From Comamonadaceae bacterium (GTDB taxonomy: Bacteria; Pseudomonadota; Gammaproteobacteria; Burkholderiales; Burkholderiaceae_C): a DNA stretch of 64,000 nt. The position numbers were made by a program, and so were the translations under genes. Below the pieces are notes generated by a model. It worked only from the letters and a program-made list of their open reading frames with translations, had not been told where the DNA came from and did not search any database. Below, piece after piece: positions 46,951 through 58,581 of the stretch (position 1 is the stretch's first letter; every line of letters begins with the position of its first letter). The stretch lies in assembly GCA_009996515.1 (NCBI GenBank), contig JAACZV010000007.1, forward strand, positions 89,490-153,489. The letters are read 5' to 3'.

Positions 46951-48119
46951 ATGGCCACCCCCTTGAACTGCAGCACGGCAGGCGGTTCCAGCTCGCCCGC
47001 GATGCGCTCGAAATAGGCCCGCAGCACGCCGTGGTAGCGCGGATCGTCAAGCAGGAAGGCGTCGTGGCCATGCGGCGCATCGATCTCCGCGTACGACACG
47101 TCCAGCCGGTTGTCGAGCAGCGCCTTGACGATTTCCCGCGAGCGCGCCGGCGAGAAGCGCCAGTCGGTCGTGAAGCTCGCCACCAGGAACTTGGCGCGTG
47201 CGCTGGCGAAGGCGCGCGCGAGGTCGCCGCCATGCGCGGCGGCCGGATCGAAGTAGTCCAGCGCACGCGTGATCAGCAGATAGGTGTTGGCGTCGAAATA
47301 GTCGCTGAACTTGTCGCCCTGGTAGCGCAGATAGCTCTCGATCTGGAACTCGATGTCCTGCGTCGAATAGCCCAGCTCGCCGGACTTCAGCTCGCGGCCG
47401 AACTTCTCGGCCATCACGTCGTCGCTGAGGTAGGTGATGTGGCCGATCATGCGCGCCACGCGCAGGCCGCGCTTGGGCACCACGCCGTGGGCGTAGAAAT
47501 GGCCGCCGTGGAAGTCGGGGTCGGTCACGATGGCGCGGCGTGCCACCTCGTTGAAGGCGATGTTCTGCGCCGACAGGTTGGGCGCCGTCGCGATGGCGAT
47601 GCAGTGGGCCAGGCGGTCGGGATAGCGCAGCGCCCAGTCCAGCGCCTGCATGCCGCCCAGCGACCCGCCCAGCACGGCCGCCAGCTTCAGGATGCCGAAG
47701 CGCTCGACGACGCGGGCCTGGGCGTCCACCCAGTCCTGCACCGTGACGACGGGGAAGTCAGCCCCCCAGGCCCGGCCGGTCGCCGGGTTCACGTGCATGG
47801 GGCCGGTGGAGCCGAAGCAGGAGCCGAGGTTGTTGACGCAGATGACGAAGAACCTGTCGGTGTCCAGCGGCTTGCCCGGCCCGATCAGGTTGTCCCACCA
47901 GCCCTCGCTCCTGGGCTGGCCGGCATAAGTGCCTGCGACATGGTGGCTGGCGTTTAGCGCATGGCAGACCAGCACCGCGTTGCTGCGCTGGGCATTGAGC
48001 CGGCCATAGGTCTCGACCATCAGGTCGTAGGGCCCGAAGCTGGCGCCGCTGCGCAGCGGCAGCGGCTCGTCGAAATGAAAACTCTGCGGCGACACCTCGC
48101 CGACGCTTCGGCCCGTCAT
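46947..48119 (-). CDS. metX: Homoserine O-acyltransferase (MetX)
   Basis: 390 residues from ATG 48119 (TTG 12 bases upstream is less likely). An alpha/beta hydrolase of the MetX family: [14 protein letters not shown] start, nucleophile Ser in [10 protein letters not shown], and the C-terminal Asp/His pair with the His in DAPHGHDAF. It transfers an acetyl or succinyl group to homoserine, the first committed step to methionine; which acyl-CoA is used cannot be read by eye. A SAM-II riboswitch and a terminator lie directly upstream, so it should be shut off when SAM is high. Confidence 0.95.
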   Translation of the reverse strand: MTGRSVGEVSPQSFHFDEPLPLRSGASFGPYDLMVETYGRLNAQRSNAVLVCHALNASHHVAGTYAGQPRSEGWWDNLIGPGKPLDTDRFFVICVNNLGSCFGSTGPMHVNPATGRAWGADFPVVTVQDWVDAQARVVERFGILKLAAVLGGSLGGMQALDWALRYPDRLAHCIAIATAPNLSAQNIAFNEVARRAIVTDPDFHGGHFYAHGVVPKRGLRVARMIGHITYLSDDVMAEKFGRELKSGELGYSTQDIEFQIESYLRYQGDKFSDYFDANTYLLITRALDYFDPAAAHGGDLARAFASARAKFLVASFTTDWRFSPARSREIVKALLDNRLDVSYAEIDAPHGHDAFLLDDPRYHGVLRAYFERIAGELEPPAVLQFKGVAI

Positions 48120-48137
48120 GGCCCACTCCAATGAAAA

Positions 48138-48167
48138 AACCGGCGGCCACTGTTGCGGACGCCGGTT
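48138..48167 (-). terminator. Terminator hairpin between riboswitch and metX
   Basis: On the minus strand AACCGGCG (48167-48160) pairs with CGCCGGTT (48145-48138) across a 14-base loop, then a run of six T (48139-48134). It sits 15 bases before the metX ATG, too close for any promoter to fit after it, so it must be conditional. Likely the expression platform of the SAM-II element. Confidence 0.8.
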
Positions 48168-48176
48168 GCTTCGGAG

Positions 48177-48229
48177 TCCTGTTTAGCGGCATTTGTAGAG
48201 CGCCCGCAATCCGGAACAAATCGGCGCTA
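48177..48229 (-). ncRNA. SAM-II riboswitch aptamer upstream of metX
   Basis: The minus-strand RNA reads, in order: GCGCCGAUUU, then CCGGAUUGCGGGCGC (closing stem GCGC/GCGC), then ACAAAUG, GCUAAA and AGG. This is the SAM-II pattern (stem P1 with GAUUU in the loop, AUUGC, then AAAUG..GCUAAA.AGG forming the pseudoknot), as in the metX element whose structure is known. It binds S-adenosylmethionine and lowers expression of metX-metW. It was recognised by conserved blocks, not by a covariance search. Confidence 0.85.
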
Positions 48230-48238
48230 TGGGGGGGG

Positions 48239-48244
48239 ATTCTA
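48239..48244 (-). promoter_or_regulatory. Candidate -10 box (TAGAAT) overlapping the mcp stop codon
   Basis: On the minus strand TAGAAT (48244-48239) begins with the TAG stop of the chemoreceptor gene. Transcription would begin in the C-run just before the SAM-II aptamer, the expected place. No clear -35. Confidence 0.45.
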
Positions 48245-49576
48245 GCCCCGCCCGTCGAGCCGGAACTGCGCCACCGCGCCGGCCAGCAGCTGCAGCTGCT
48301 GGCGCAGGCTGTCGGCGGCGGCGGCCGACTGCTCCACCAACGCGGCGTTCTGCTGCGTCATGTCGTCGAGCTGGCTGACGGCGCCGTTGATCTGCACGAT
48401 GCGCGCGCTCTGGTCGGCCGCGCCGGCGGCGACCTCGCCGATCATGTCGCTGACCTTCTGCACGTTGTCGACGATCTCCTGCATGGTCGCGCCGGCATGC
48501 TGCACCAGGCGGGCACCGGTCTCGGTGCGCTCGACGCTGGCCGTGATCAGCGACTTGATCTCGCGCGCCGCACCGGCCGAGCGCTGCGCCAGCGAGCGCA
48601 CCTCGGTGGCGACGACGGCGAAGCCCTTGCCCTGCTCGCCCGCACGGGCCGCCTCGACGGCGGCGTTCAGCGCCAGGATGTTGGTCTGGAAGGCGATGCT
48701 GTCGATCAGGCCCACGATGTCGCCGATGCGGCGCGAGCTGGTGTTGATCTCCTCCATCGTCGCGACCACCTCGGACACCTCCTGGCCGCCGCGCTGCGCC
48801 ACTACGGCCGCGCCCGCGGCCAGCTCGCGCGCCTTGCCCGCCGCGTCGGCGCCGTGGCGCACGCCCTGGGTCAGCTCGTCCATGGAATTGGTCGTGCGCT
48901 GCAGGCTGGAGGCCGTGCGCTCGGTGCGCTGGCTGAGGTCGTGGTTGCCCGCCGCCACCTCGTCGCTGGCGGTCTCGATGCTGAAGGCCGAGGTCTTGAC
49001 CTGGCTGACCAGGCCGCGCAGGCTGGCCTGCATGGTCTCCAGCGCGCGCAGCAGATCGGCCGCCTCGTCGCGGCCGGCGATGCGCACGTCGTTGTTCAGG
49101 TCGCCGCCGGCGATGGACTGGGCCACCGTGCAGGCATAGCGCATGGGCGTGGTGATGGTGGAGGAGTTGATCAGCGTCAGCGGCACCACCAGCACCAGCA
49201 CCAGGGCCAGCACGGCCAGCGCACGCCAGCCTATGCGCGCCATCTCGGCGTCGAAGCGGGCATCGGCCGCGCGGGCCTGCCGGTCGGCAGCGTCGGTCAG
49301 CGTCTGCATGCGCGTCTCGATGCCGGCCAGCGTCTCGCGGCTGCGCTCCGGCAGGCCTTCCTGCTGCCGCAGCTCGGCCAGCGTCTGGCGCACGGCGGCC
49401 AGTTGCTGAAGATCACGCGTGGTCTGCGCCGTGGCCTCGGCATGCAGGGCCGACAGCTGACGCCCCCCCAGCAGCCCCGTCAGCGCCAGCGCGGCGAACA
49501 TCAGCAGCACCATGGCGATGGCTCCGTGCATGCGGGTGCGGATGGTGAAACTGCGCATCCAGGTGGCGACATTCAT
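48242..49576 (-). CDS. Methyl-accepting chemotaxis protein
   Basis: 444 residues. TM1 about 20-38 ([19 protein letters not shown]), short periplasmic part about 40-115, TM2 about 117-138, HAMP about 138-195, then the signalling coiled coil with the hairpin tip [40 protein letters not shown] at about 295-335. The periplasmic domain is too small for a classical four-helix ligand domain, so it may sense membrane or redox state. No cytochrome or PAS motif is seen. metX is downstream on the same strand but has its own promoter and riboswitch. Confidence 0.92.
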   Translation of the reverse strand: MNVATWMRSFTIRTRMHGAIAMVLLMFAALALTGLLGGRQLSALHAEATAQTTRDLQQLAAVRQTLAELRQQEGLPERSRETLAGIETRMQTLTDAADRQARAADARFDAEMARIGWRALAVLALVLVLVVPLTLINSSTITTPMRYACTVAQSIAGGDLNNDVRIAGRDEAADLLRALETMQASLRGLVSQVKTSAFSIETASDEVAAGNHDLSQRTERTASSLQRTTNSMDELTQGVRHGADAAGKARELAAGAAVVAQRGGQEVSEVVATMEEINTSSRRIGDIVGLIDSIAFQTNILALNAAVEAARAGEQGKGFAVVATEVRSLAQRSAGAAREIKSLITASVERTETGARLVQHAGATMQEIVDNVQKVSDMIGEVAAGAADQSARIVQINGAVSQLDDMTQQNAALVEQSAAAADSLRQQLQLLAGAVAQFRLDGRG

Positions 49577-49629
49577 GGCCTTGCTTCCTTGCTCCTTGCC
49601 GGACCGCCGGGGGCGATCTCCTCCCCGGC

Positions 49630-49657
49630 ATGCTAATGATCACTTTGGTGAGAGCAA
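49630..49657 (-). promoter_or_regulatory. Candidate promoter for the chemoreceptor gene
   Basis: Minus strand TTGCTC (49657-49652) and TAGCAT (49635-49630), 16 bases apart, about 55 bases upstream of the ATG. It looks sigma-70-like rather than FliA-like. Confidence 0.4.
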
Positions 49658-49817
49658 GAACTGTTTGGCCTTGCTTTGCGATTTGCCGAACACTTGGCAA
49701 AAAGTCCGCCCCCCTGTGGAGTTGTTGCCATCCGGCGGATCTTTCTGCCGGCGCTCGCCGCAATGAACCCGGCCCGGCGCAAGGACCGGCCATTGACGTG
49801 CAGGGCCCGACCCCGCC

Positions 49818-51701
49818 CTAAGGCGCACCGCAAAGGCAATGCACGGCCGCGGCGCGGTCCCACTGGCCGCGCGCGGCCAGCCTGGACAGCTCCTTGAGCA
49901 CCGCCAGCTCCTCGACGACGGGGGCCGGCAGCGCGTCCAGGCCCAGCGACTGCCCCAGGGCCACGGCCAGCGACGGCGCCATCACGTCGCCCAGCGACGC
50001 GAGCAGGCGCTCGCTGCGGCTGAGCTCGCGCTCCACATAGGCCAGGCGCGGCTTCTCGCCCGCCTTGAGCTCCAGCTTGGCCAGCTGCGCCGCCGCCTGC
50101 ACCGCGTCGTCGAAGCTGCCCAGACGGTCCACCAGGCCGCGCTCGCGCGCCTGCGCGCCGGTCCAGATGCGGCCCTGGGCGACGGCGTCTATCTTCTCCG
50201 GCGTGCTCTTGCGCGCCTGCGCGGCCAGGCCGGTGAAGCGGGCGTAGATGTGGTCGACGCCGGACTGCACGGCCGCCTTCAGCCGCGGGTCCAGCGGGCG
50301 GCGCGGGTCGTAGCCGCCAGCCAGCCAGGTGGTCGTGACACCGCCGGTGTGCAGCGACAGCTTGTCCATCAGGCCCTCGGCCGTGGGCAGGATGCCGAAC
50401 ACGCCGATGCTGCCGGTGATGGTGCCGGCGTCGGCGATGACGGCGTCGCTGGCCATGGAGATCCAGTAGCCGCCCGAGGCCGCCACGTCGCCCATGGAGA
50501 CGACCACGGGCTTGCCGGCGGCGCGCGTCAGCTCCAGCTCGCGGCGCACGATCTCGGACGCGAAGGCGCTGCCGCCGGGCGAGTTCACGCGCAGCACGAC
50601 GGCCTTGATGGCCTCGTCCTCGCGGGCCTTGCGGATCAGCCGGGCCGTGGAGTCGCCGCCGATGCGGCCCGGGCCGGCCTCGCCGTCGACGATCTCGCCC
50701 TCGGCCACGACGACGCCCACGCCGGGCTGCAGCTTGCTGGGTGCGCCGGCGTCCTTCACATAGGCCAGGTATTGGGCCAGCGACACCTGGCGGAAGCTCT
50801 TGCTGTCCGCGTCCTGGGCGCCCTTGGCGATCAGCAGCTCGCGCATCTGGTCGCGCGTCTTCAGGCCGTCGACGAGCTTGGCCTGCACCGCCAGCTGGGC
50901 CGCGTCGCCCTTGACGGCGGCCAGCAGCTGCGGGATCTGCTCGATGCTGCGGGTGATGGCGCCGGCCTCCAGCTTGCGCGCGGCCTCCACGCTGGCCGTG
51001 AAGCCGTTCCACAGCTCGCCGTAGACCAGGCCCTCGGCCTCCAGCGTCGCGGGGCTGGGGCCGGTGGCGGTGTAGGGCTCGGCAAAGCTCTTGTAGGTGC
51101 CGACCTTGACGACGTGGGCCGTGACGCCCAGGCGGTCCAGCGCGTCCTTGTAGTAGGTGCGCCAGCGGCCGAAGCCCTCCAGCATGACCATGCCCATGGG
51201 GTGCAGATAGACCTCGCCGGCCTGGGCGGCGAGGAAGTAGCCGCGCTGGCTGTAGCTGTCGGCATAGGCGAGGACGGGCTTGCCGCTGGTCTTGCGGAAG
51301 CGCTGCAGCGCCGCGCTGACCTCGTGCAGCCCGGCCAGGCCGGCGCCCTGCAAGTCCTGCACGTCCAGCAGCACCGCGCTGATCCTGTCGTCCCGGGCGG
51401 CCTGCTCCAGCGCCGCCAGCACGTCGCGCAGCCGCGTCTGCTTCGGAACACCGCGGCCCTGGGCCTGGGCCATCAGCTGCTCGCGCGGGCTGCCGGAGAA
51501 CTGCTCGACCAGGTTGCCGTCGAGCTTGAGCACCAGCGTGGTCTTGTCGGCCAGGGGCTTGGGGCCGCGCGTCAGCAGCGCCGTCGCGACGACGACGATG
51601 AGCAGCAGCACCAGCAGGTTCATCAGCGCCCGGCGCGTGCCGTCGAGCAGCCACCAGGCCTTGGAGAACAGCCAGCCTATCGCGGAGAACAGGGACTTCA
51701 T
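49818..51701 (-). CDS. sppA: Signal peptide peptidase SppA, 67K type
   Basis: 627 residues from ATG 51701 (GTG at 51710 is possible; AAGGT spaced for the ATG is better). One N-terminal membrane helix ([18 protein letters not shown], about 30-48). Catalytic Lys204 in [10 protein letters not shown] and Ser409 in DVAASGGYW match E. coli SppA Lys209/Ser409, the two-domain Ser-Lys dyad. It degrades leftover signal peptides in the inner membrane. Length fits the 618-residue E. coli enzyme. Confidence 0.96.
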   Translation of the reverse strand: MKSLFSAIGWLFSKAWWLLDGTRRALMNLLVLLLIVVVATALLTRGPKPLADKTTLVLKLDGNLVEQFSGSPREQLMAQAQGRGVPKQTRLRDVLAALEQAARDDRISAVLLDVQDLQGAGLAGLHEVSAALQRFRKTSGKPVLAYADSYSQRGYFLAAQAGEVYLHPMGMVMLEGFGRWRTYYKDALDRLGVTAHVVKVGTYKSFAEPYTATGPSPATLEAEGLVYGELWNGFTASVEAARKLEAGAITRSIEQIPQLLAAVKGDAAQLAVQAKLVDGLKTRDQMRELLIAKGAQDADSKSFRQVSLAQYLAYVKDAGAPSKLQPGVGVVVAEGEIVDGEAGPGRIGGDSTARLIRKAREDEAIKAVVLRVNSPGGSAFASEIVRRELELTRAAGKPVVVSMGDVAASGGYWISMASDAVIADAGTITGSIGVFGILPTAEGLMDKLSLHTGGVTTTWLAGGYDPRRPLDPRLKAAVQSGVDHIYARFTGLAAQARKSTPEKIDAVAQGRIWTGAQARERGLVDRLGSFDDAVQAAAQLAKLELKAGEKPRLAYVERELSRSERLLASLGDVMAPSLAVALGQSLGLDALPAPVVEELAVLKELSRLAARGQWDRAAAVHCLCGAP

Positions 51702-51786
51702 GGGCAGCACCTTGAGGGTTGACGCGTGGCGATTGTGCGTGCCCGCGGCCTTAAGCTCCGCCGCTCATGGTTTGTGAGGACACCAC

Positions 51787-53439
51787 ATGCTTGCCTGGCC
51801 CGGCTGGACGCGACGCATCAACGAACATTTCCCGCTGCGCTATCTGACCTGGGTGCTGTGCGGCCTGCTGGCGCTGTTCTTCGCCATCGGCTGGACGGCG
51901 GGCCTGGGCCACGGCGTGCTGGTGCTGGTCTTCCTCGCGCTGACGCTGCTGGGTCTGCGCGATGTGCGCCAGCAGCGCCACTCCATCCTGCGCAACTACC
52001 CCGTCATCGGGCATCTGCGCTTCCTGCTGGAGTTCATCCGGCCCGAGATCCGCCAGTATTTCCTGGAGGGCGACAACGACGCCGCGCCGTTCTCGCGCGC
52101 CCAGCGCTCCATCGTCTACCAGCGCGCCAAGGGCGACCCCGACCAGCGCCCCTTCGGCACGCAGCTGGACGTGGGCGCGCGCGGCTACGAATGGATCAAC
52201 CATTCGCTGGCGCCCACGCACCTGACCAGCCACGACTTCCGCATCACCATAGGCGCGGGCCGCGCCCAGCCCTATTCGGCCAGCGTCTTCAACATCTCGG
52301 CGATGAGCTTCGGCGCCTTGAGCGCCAACGCCATCCTGGCGCTGAACAAGGGCGCAAAACAAGGCGGCTTCGCGCACGACACCGGCGAGGGCTCGATCAG
52401 CGCCCACCACCGCGTGCACGGCGGCGACCTGATCTGGGAGATCGGCTCGGGCTACTTCGGCTGCCGCAACGACGACGGCTCGTTCAGCGCGGAGCGCTTC
52501 GAGGCCGCGGCGCGCGACCCGCAGGTCAAGATGATCGAGCTCAAGCTCAGCCAGGGCGCCAAGCCCGGCCATGGCGGCGTGCTGCCGGGCCCCAAGGTCA
52601 GCGCGGAGATCGCCGCCGCGCGCGGCGTGCCGGTGGGCCAGGACTGCATCTCGCCGGCCCGCCACAGCGCCTTCTCGACGCCCGTGGAGATGATGCAGTT
52701 CATCGAGACGCTGCGCACGCTGAGCGGCGGCAAGCCCACCGGCTTCAAGCTCTGCATCGGCCACCCCTGGGAATGGTTCGCGCTGGCCAAGGCCATGCTG
52801 GAGACCGGCATCACGCCGGACTTCATCGTCGTCGACGGCGCCGAGGGCGGCACGGGCGCGGCGCCGCTGGAGTTCACCAACAACGTCGGCGCGCCGCTGC
52901 AGGAGGGGCTGCTGCTGGTGCACAACACGCTGGTCGGGCTCAACCTGCGCGACAAGGTCAAGATCGGCTGCGCCGGCAAGGTCACGACGGCCTTCGACAT
53001 CGTGCGCCTGATGGCGCTGGGGGCGGACTGGTGCAACGCCGGGCGCGGCTTCATGTTCGCGCTGGGCTGCATCCAGGCCCAGGCCTGCCACACCGGCCAC
53101 TGCCCCACCGGCGTGACCACGCAGGACCCGGTGCGCCAGCGCGCCATCGTCGTGCCCGACAAGGCGCAGCGCGTCGCCAACTTCCACCAGAACACGCTGA
53201 AGGCGCTGAAGGAGCTGGTCGAGGCGGCGGGCCTGTGCCACCCGCAGGAGATCACGGCCCAGCACATCGTGCACCGGCTGGACAAGCATGAGGTGAGGCT
53301 GCTGGCCAACCTCATTCCCTTCGTCGAGCCCGGCGCGCTGCTGCGCGGCGAGCTGCCGCACAACACCTTCCGCATCTACTGGCCGCTGGCCAGCGCCCAC
53401 AGCTTTGCGCCGCAGGGCGCCATCGCGCGCATGGCCTGA
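51787..53439 (+). CDS. FMN-binding glutamate synthase family protein
   Basis: 550 residues. Two N-terminal membrane helices (about 18-58, YLTWVLCGLLALFFAIGW, LVLVFLALTLLGL) precede a GltB-like FMN barrel (about 130-480) with NISAMSFGALSANAI, IELKLSQGAKPGHGG, VDGAEGGTGAAP and GCIQAQACHTGHCPTG, the last being a Cys cluster expected to bind a 3Fe-4S centre. It lacks the glutaminase domain, so it is not a full glutamate synthase. A membrane-bound flavo-iron oxidoreductase is likely; the substrate is unclear. Confidence 0.88.
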   Translation: MLAWPGWTRRINEHFPLRYLTWVLCGLLALFFAIGWTAGLGHGVLVLVFLALTLLGLRDVRQQRHSILRNYPVIGHLRFLLEFIRPEIRQYFLEGDNDAAPFSRAQRSIVYQRAKGDPDQRPFGTQLDVGARGYEWINHSLAPTHLTSHDFRITIGAGRAQPYSASVFNISAMSFGALSANAILALNKGAKQGGFAHDTGEGSISAHHRVHGGDLIWEIGSGYFGCRNDDGSFSAERFEAAARDPQVKMIELKLSQGAKPGHGGVLPGPKVSAEIAAARGVPVGQDCISPARHSAFSTPVEMMQFIETLRTLSGGKPTGFKLCIGHPWEWFALAKAMLETGITPDFIVVDGAEGGTGAAPLEFTNNVGAPLQEGLLLVHNTLVGLNLRDKVKIGCAGKVTTAFDIVRLMALGADWCNAGRGFMFALGCIQAQACHTGHCPTGVTTQDPVRQRAIVVPDKAQRVANFHQNTLKALKELVEAAGLCHPQEITAQHIVHRLDKHEVRLLANLIPFVEPGALLRGELPHNTFRIYWPLASAHSFAPQGAIARMA

Positions 53440-53469
53440 GGGCCGGTCAGGCGGCCCCGCGCACCGGCC

Positions 53470-54096
53470 TCAGGCCGTCGGCGCCGTGTCGATGAAGCTC
53501 TGGCGCTGGGACAGCTTGTCCATGTGGCGCGCCAGGTTGGGGTGGGTCTCGCGCCAGGCGATCTCCGGGAAGCGGAACTCCAGCCAGCCCAGCGCGCAGC
53601 CGACCGCGATGTCGGCCAGCGAGAAATGGTTGCCCGAGCACCAGGGCTTGTCGCCCAGGCCCTGGCTCATCGCGGCCAGCGCGGCGCTGACCTTGGTGAG
53701 ATGCCGGTCTATCCAGGCCTGGCTGCGCTGTTCGGGCCTGCGCCCGGCCCAGGTGCGCTCCAGGCGCACGAGGATGGCCGCGTCGGCGATGCCGTCGGCC
53801 AGCGCCTCCCAGGTACGCACCTCGCAGCGCTCGCGGCCGCGCTCGGGAATGAGCCGGCCCACCGGCGACAGCGTGTCCACGTACTCGACGATGACGCGCG
53901 AGTCGAACACCGCGCCGGCGATGGAGTCCTGGCCCTCCATGACCAGGCAGGGCACCTTGCCCAGCGGGTTCATCCTGAGGATGGCATCGCTGCCCCAGAC
54001 GTCTTCCAGCACCAATTGATAGTCGAGCTTCTTCTCGGCCATCACGATGCGCACCTTGCGCACGTAGGGGCTGGCGAGAGATCCGATCAACTTCAT
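53470..54096 (-). CDS. Glutathione S-transferase family protein
   Basis: 208 residues from ATG 54096 (ATG 54102 also possible). The N-terminal thioredoxin-like domain MKLIGSLASPYVRKVRIVMAEKKL and NPLGKVPCLVM, with EYVDTL helix, then a helical C-terminus (about 85-205). It is close to GstA/YfcF-type enzymes of proteobacteria. It converges with the flavoprotein gene 30 bases away and is unrelated in sequence to the first GST. Substrate unknown. Confidence 0.88.
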   Translation of the reverse strand: MKLIGSLASPYVRKVRIVMAEKKLDYQLVLEDVWGSDAILRMNPLGKVPCLVMEGQDSIAGAVFDSRVIVEYVDTLSPVGRLIPERGRERCEVRTWEALADGIADAAILVRLERTWAGRRPEQRSQAWIDRHLTKVSAALAAMSQGLGDKPWCSGNHFSLADIAVGCALGWLEFRFPEIAWRETHPNLARHMDKLSQRQSFIDTAPTA

Positions 54097-54289
54097 GGTC
54101 ATAGGGCAAACAGGGGTGGCACAAGTCGGAACGATTCTAGCCAGCGCCCCTAGTCGGACCGCCCGTGAAGAAGCCCTGTCGGCTCTGGTACACAGCCTCC
54201 CGATGCGGGGCTTGCCAGGCCGCCGCATGGGGGCCACAGTGCTGCCCGGCCCGCCGCGGTAGACGGCGGCCTCCATCAAGGGAGATCCC

Positions 54290-55476
54290 ATGCTCGACCT
54301 CGAAGCCGCCCCCCCCGCGGCCACCACGCCTGCGCCCGCCGCGCCGCGCGTCCTCGACATCCGCTTCACCGGCTCCGGCAGCGAGTACTTCCGCATCTGG
54401 GCGGTCAACCTGCTGCTCATCCTCGTCACGCTGGGGCTGTACCTGCCCTTCGCCAAGGCGCGGCGCATCCGCTACTTCTATGCAAACACCCTGGTCGATG
54501 GACAGGCGCTGAGCTTCCACGGCGACCCGTGGAAGATGTTCCGCGGCTTCCTGCTGCTGGTGGTGATGATGGGGGCGTACAGCGCCGCCGGCCATTTCTC
54601 CTCCACGGCGGCCTTCATCGCCTTCCTGATCCTGTGCGCGGTCTGGCCGGCGCTGTGGCGCGCGTCGCTGCAGTTCCGCCTGGGCAACACCAGCTGGCGC
54701 GGCCTGCGCCTGCGCTTCGAGGGCTCGCTGAAGGACGCCTACCTCGCCTGCGCGCCCAGCTATCTGCCCGCCATGGCCCTGGTGGGCGCCGCGGCGCTGA
54801 TGGACCCGGGCCGCAACGCCGAGGCCGCCCGCGGCTTCACGCCGGCCATGAGCCTGTACCTGGCCGGGGCGCTGTGCATGCTGCTGCTGGCGCCCTGGTC
54901 GCTGGCACTGTTCAAGCGCTACCAGCACAACGGCTACCGCATCGCCGGCCAGCATGCCCGCATCCATCTGCCGGCCGGCAGCGTCTATGCACTGGCGCTG
55001 AAGACCGTCGGCGTCGCGCTGCTGGCGGTGGCGGTGGCGGTCGCCGTGGTGGCCTTGCTGTTCTTCGTGGCACGCGCCATGGGCGCCAACTGGCGCGGCG
55101 GCGCCGGCGTCTTGTTGACCAGCCTGGGCGCTGCGCTCTCCTATCTGCTGGTGTTCGCCGCCGCCCTGCCCTATGGCGCCACCCGCATGCAGAACCTGGC
55201 CTGGAACGGCACGCGCAGCGAGGCGCTGGGCTTCAAGAGCCGGCTGAAGTTCCGCGCGCTGTTCGGGCTGACGCTGAAGAACTGGCTGCTGACGGCGCTG
55301 ACGCTGAGCCTGTACCGCCCCTTCGCCGCCGTCGCCACGGCAAGGCTGCGGCTGGAGGCCGTCGGCATCGGCTGCGACGAGGATCCCGCCGACTGGCTGG
55401 CCACGGCCTCTGCCGGTCATGCCGATGCGACGGGCGACATCGCCGGCGACTTCTTCGGCATCGACATGGGCCTGTG

Positions 55477-55477
<1 letters not shown>
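54290..55477 (+). CDS. DUF898/YjgN-family membrane protein
   Basis: 395 residues, about seven membrane helices. Conserved blocks: FRIWAVNLLLILVTLGLYLPFAKARRIRYFYANTLVDG near the start, repeated later as FGLTLKNWLLTALTLSLYRPFAAVATARLR, the internal duplication typical of YjgN. Function of the family is not established. The stop overlaps the ATG of the M48 protease (TGATG), so the two are translationally linked. Confidence 0.88.
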
Positions 55478-57934
<2,457 letters not shown>

Positions 57935-57998
57935 GGACCTTGCGGGACAGACCGCGCGAGCGCAGCGAGCAGCTCCGTCCCCAACTGACTCAGAGCGC

Positions 57999-58508
57999 CT
58001 AGAGCGCCAACCGGAAGACTCTCGAGGGCTCGTTGTAGCCCTCGAGCTGTTCCTGGCCCTGCTCGACGAAGCCCAGCTTGCGCAGCAGCGCCACGCTGGG
58101 CGGGTTGTCGATGGCCGTGATGGCCATCAGGGACGTCCAGCCCAGCACCGTCCTCGCATGGGCCACGCAGGCGCGCGCGGCCTCCAGTGCATAGCCGCGG
58201 CCCTCGTGCTCGGCCAGCAGCGCATAGCCCAGGTCGGGCTCGGGCAGGGCGGCCCGCTTGAACAGCCCGCACATGCCCAGCAGCTCGCCGTCCTCGCGCC
58301 GCTGCACGGCCCAGAAACCGTGACCCAGTTCTCGATAGGCCTTGAACAGCCGCCCCTCGGCCCAGGTCAGCGCATCGTCGACGCTGCGCACGCCGGGGTC
58401 GTTGATGTTGCGCAGCCAGCCCGGCTCATTGACCAGGCGCAGCAGGAAGGGCGCGTCAAGCGGTGTGAATTCACGCAGCGCCAGGCGTTCGGTGTCGAGG
58501 ATATGCAT
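57999..58508 (-). CDS. GNAT-family N-acetyltransferase
   Basis: 169 residues. MHILDTERLALREFTPLDAPFLLRLVNEPGW is the RimJ/RimL-type start; the acetyl-CoA motif appears as LLAEHEGRGYALEAARACVAHA, followed by AITAIDNPPSVALLRKLGF. The acceptor could be a protein N-terminus, ribosomal protein or small amine. The ATG at 58508 lies 73 bases from the divergent PAS-GGDEF-EAL start. Confidence 0.88.
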   Translation of the reverse strand: MHILDTERLALREFTPLDAPFLLRLVNEPGWLRNINDPGVRSVDDALTWAEGRLFKAYRELGHGFWAVQRREDGELLGMCGLFKRAALPEPDLGYALLAEHEGRGYALEAARACVAHARTVLGWTSLMAITAIDNPPSVALLRKLGFVEQGQEQLEGYNEPSRVFRLAL

Positions 58509-58581
58509 GAGACCAGACAATAACCGGTCATGCTCCAATCCCGCCCGACCGACCAGACCACAGCCGCCGCATAGCCGCTTC

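Noticed and set aside
48120-48241. SAH riboswitch considered for the metX leader
   Set aside because: The GAGGRGCGYUGC core of SAH elements is absent; the blocks fit SAM-II instead, and the gene is metX rather than ahcY.
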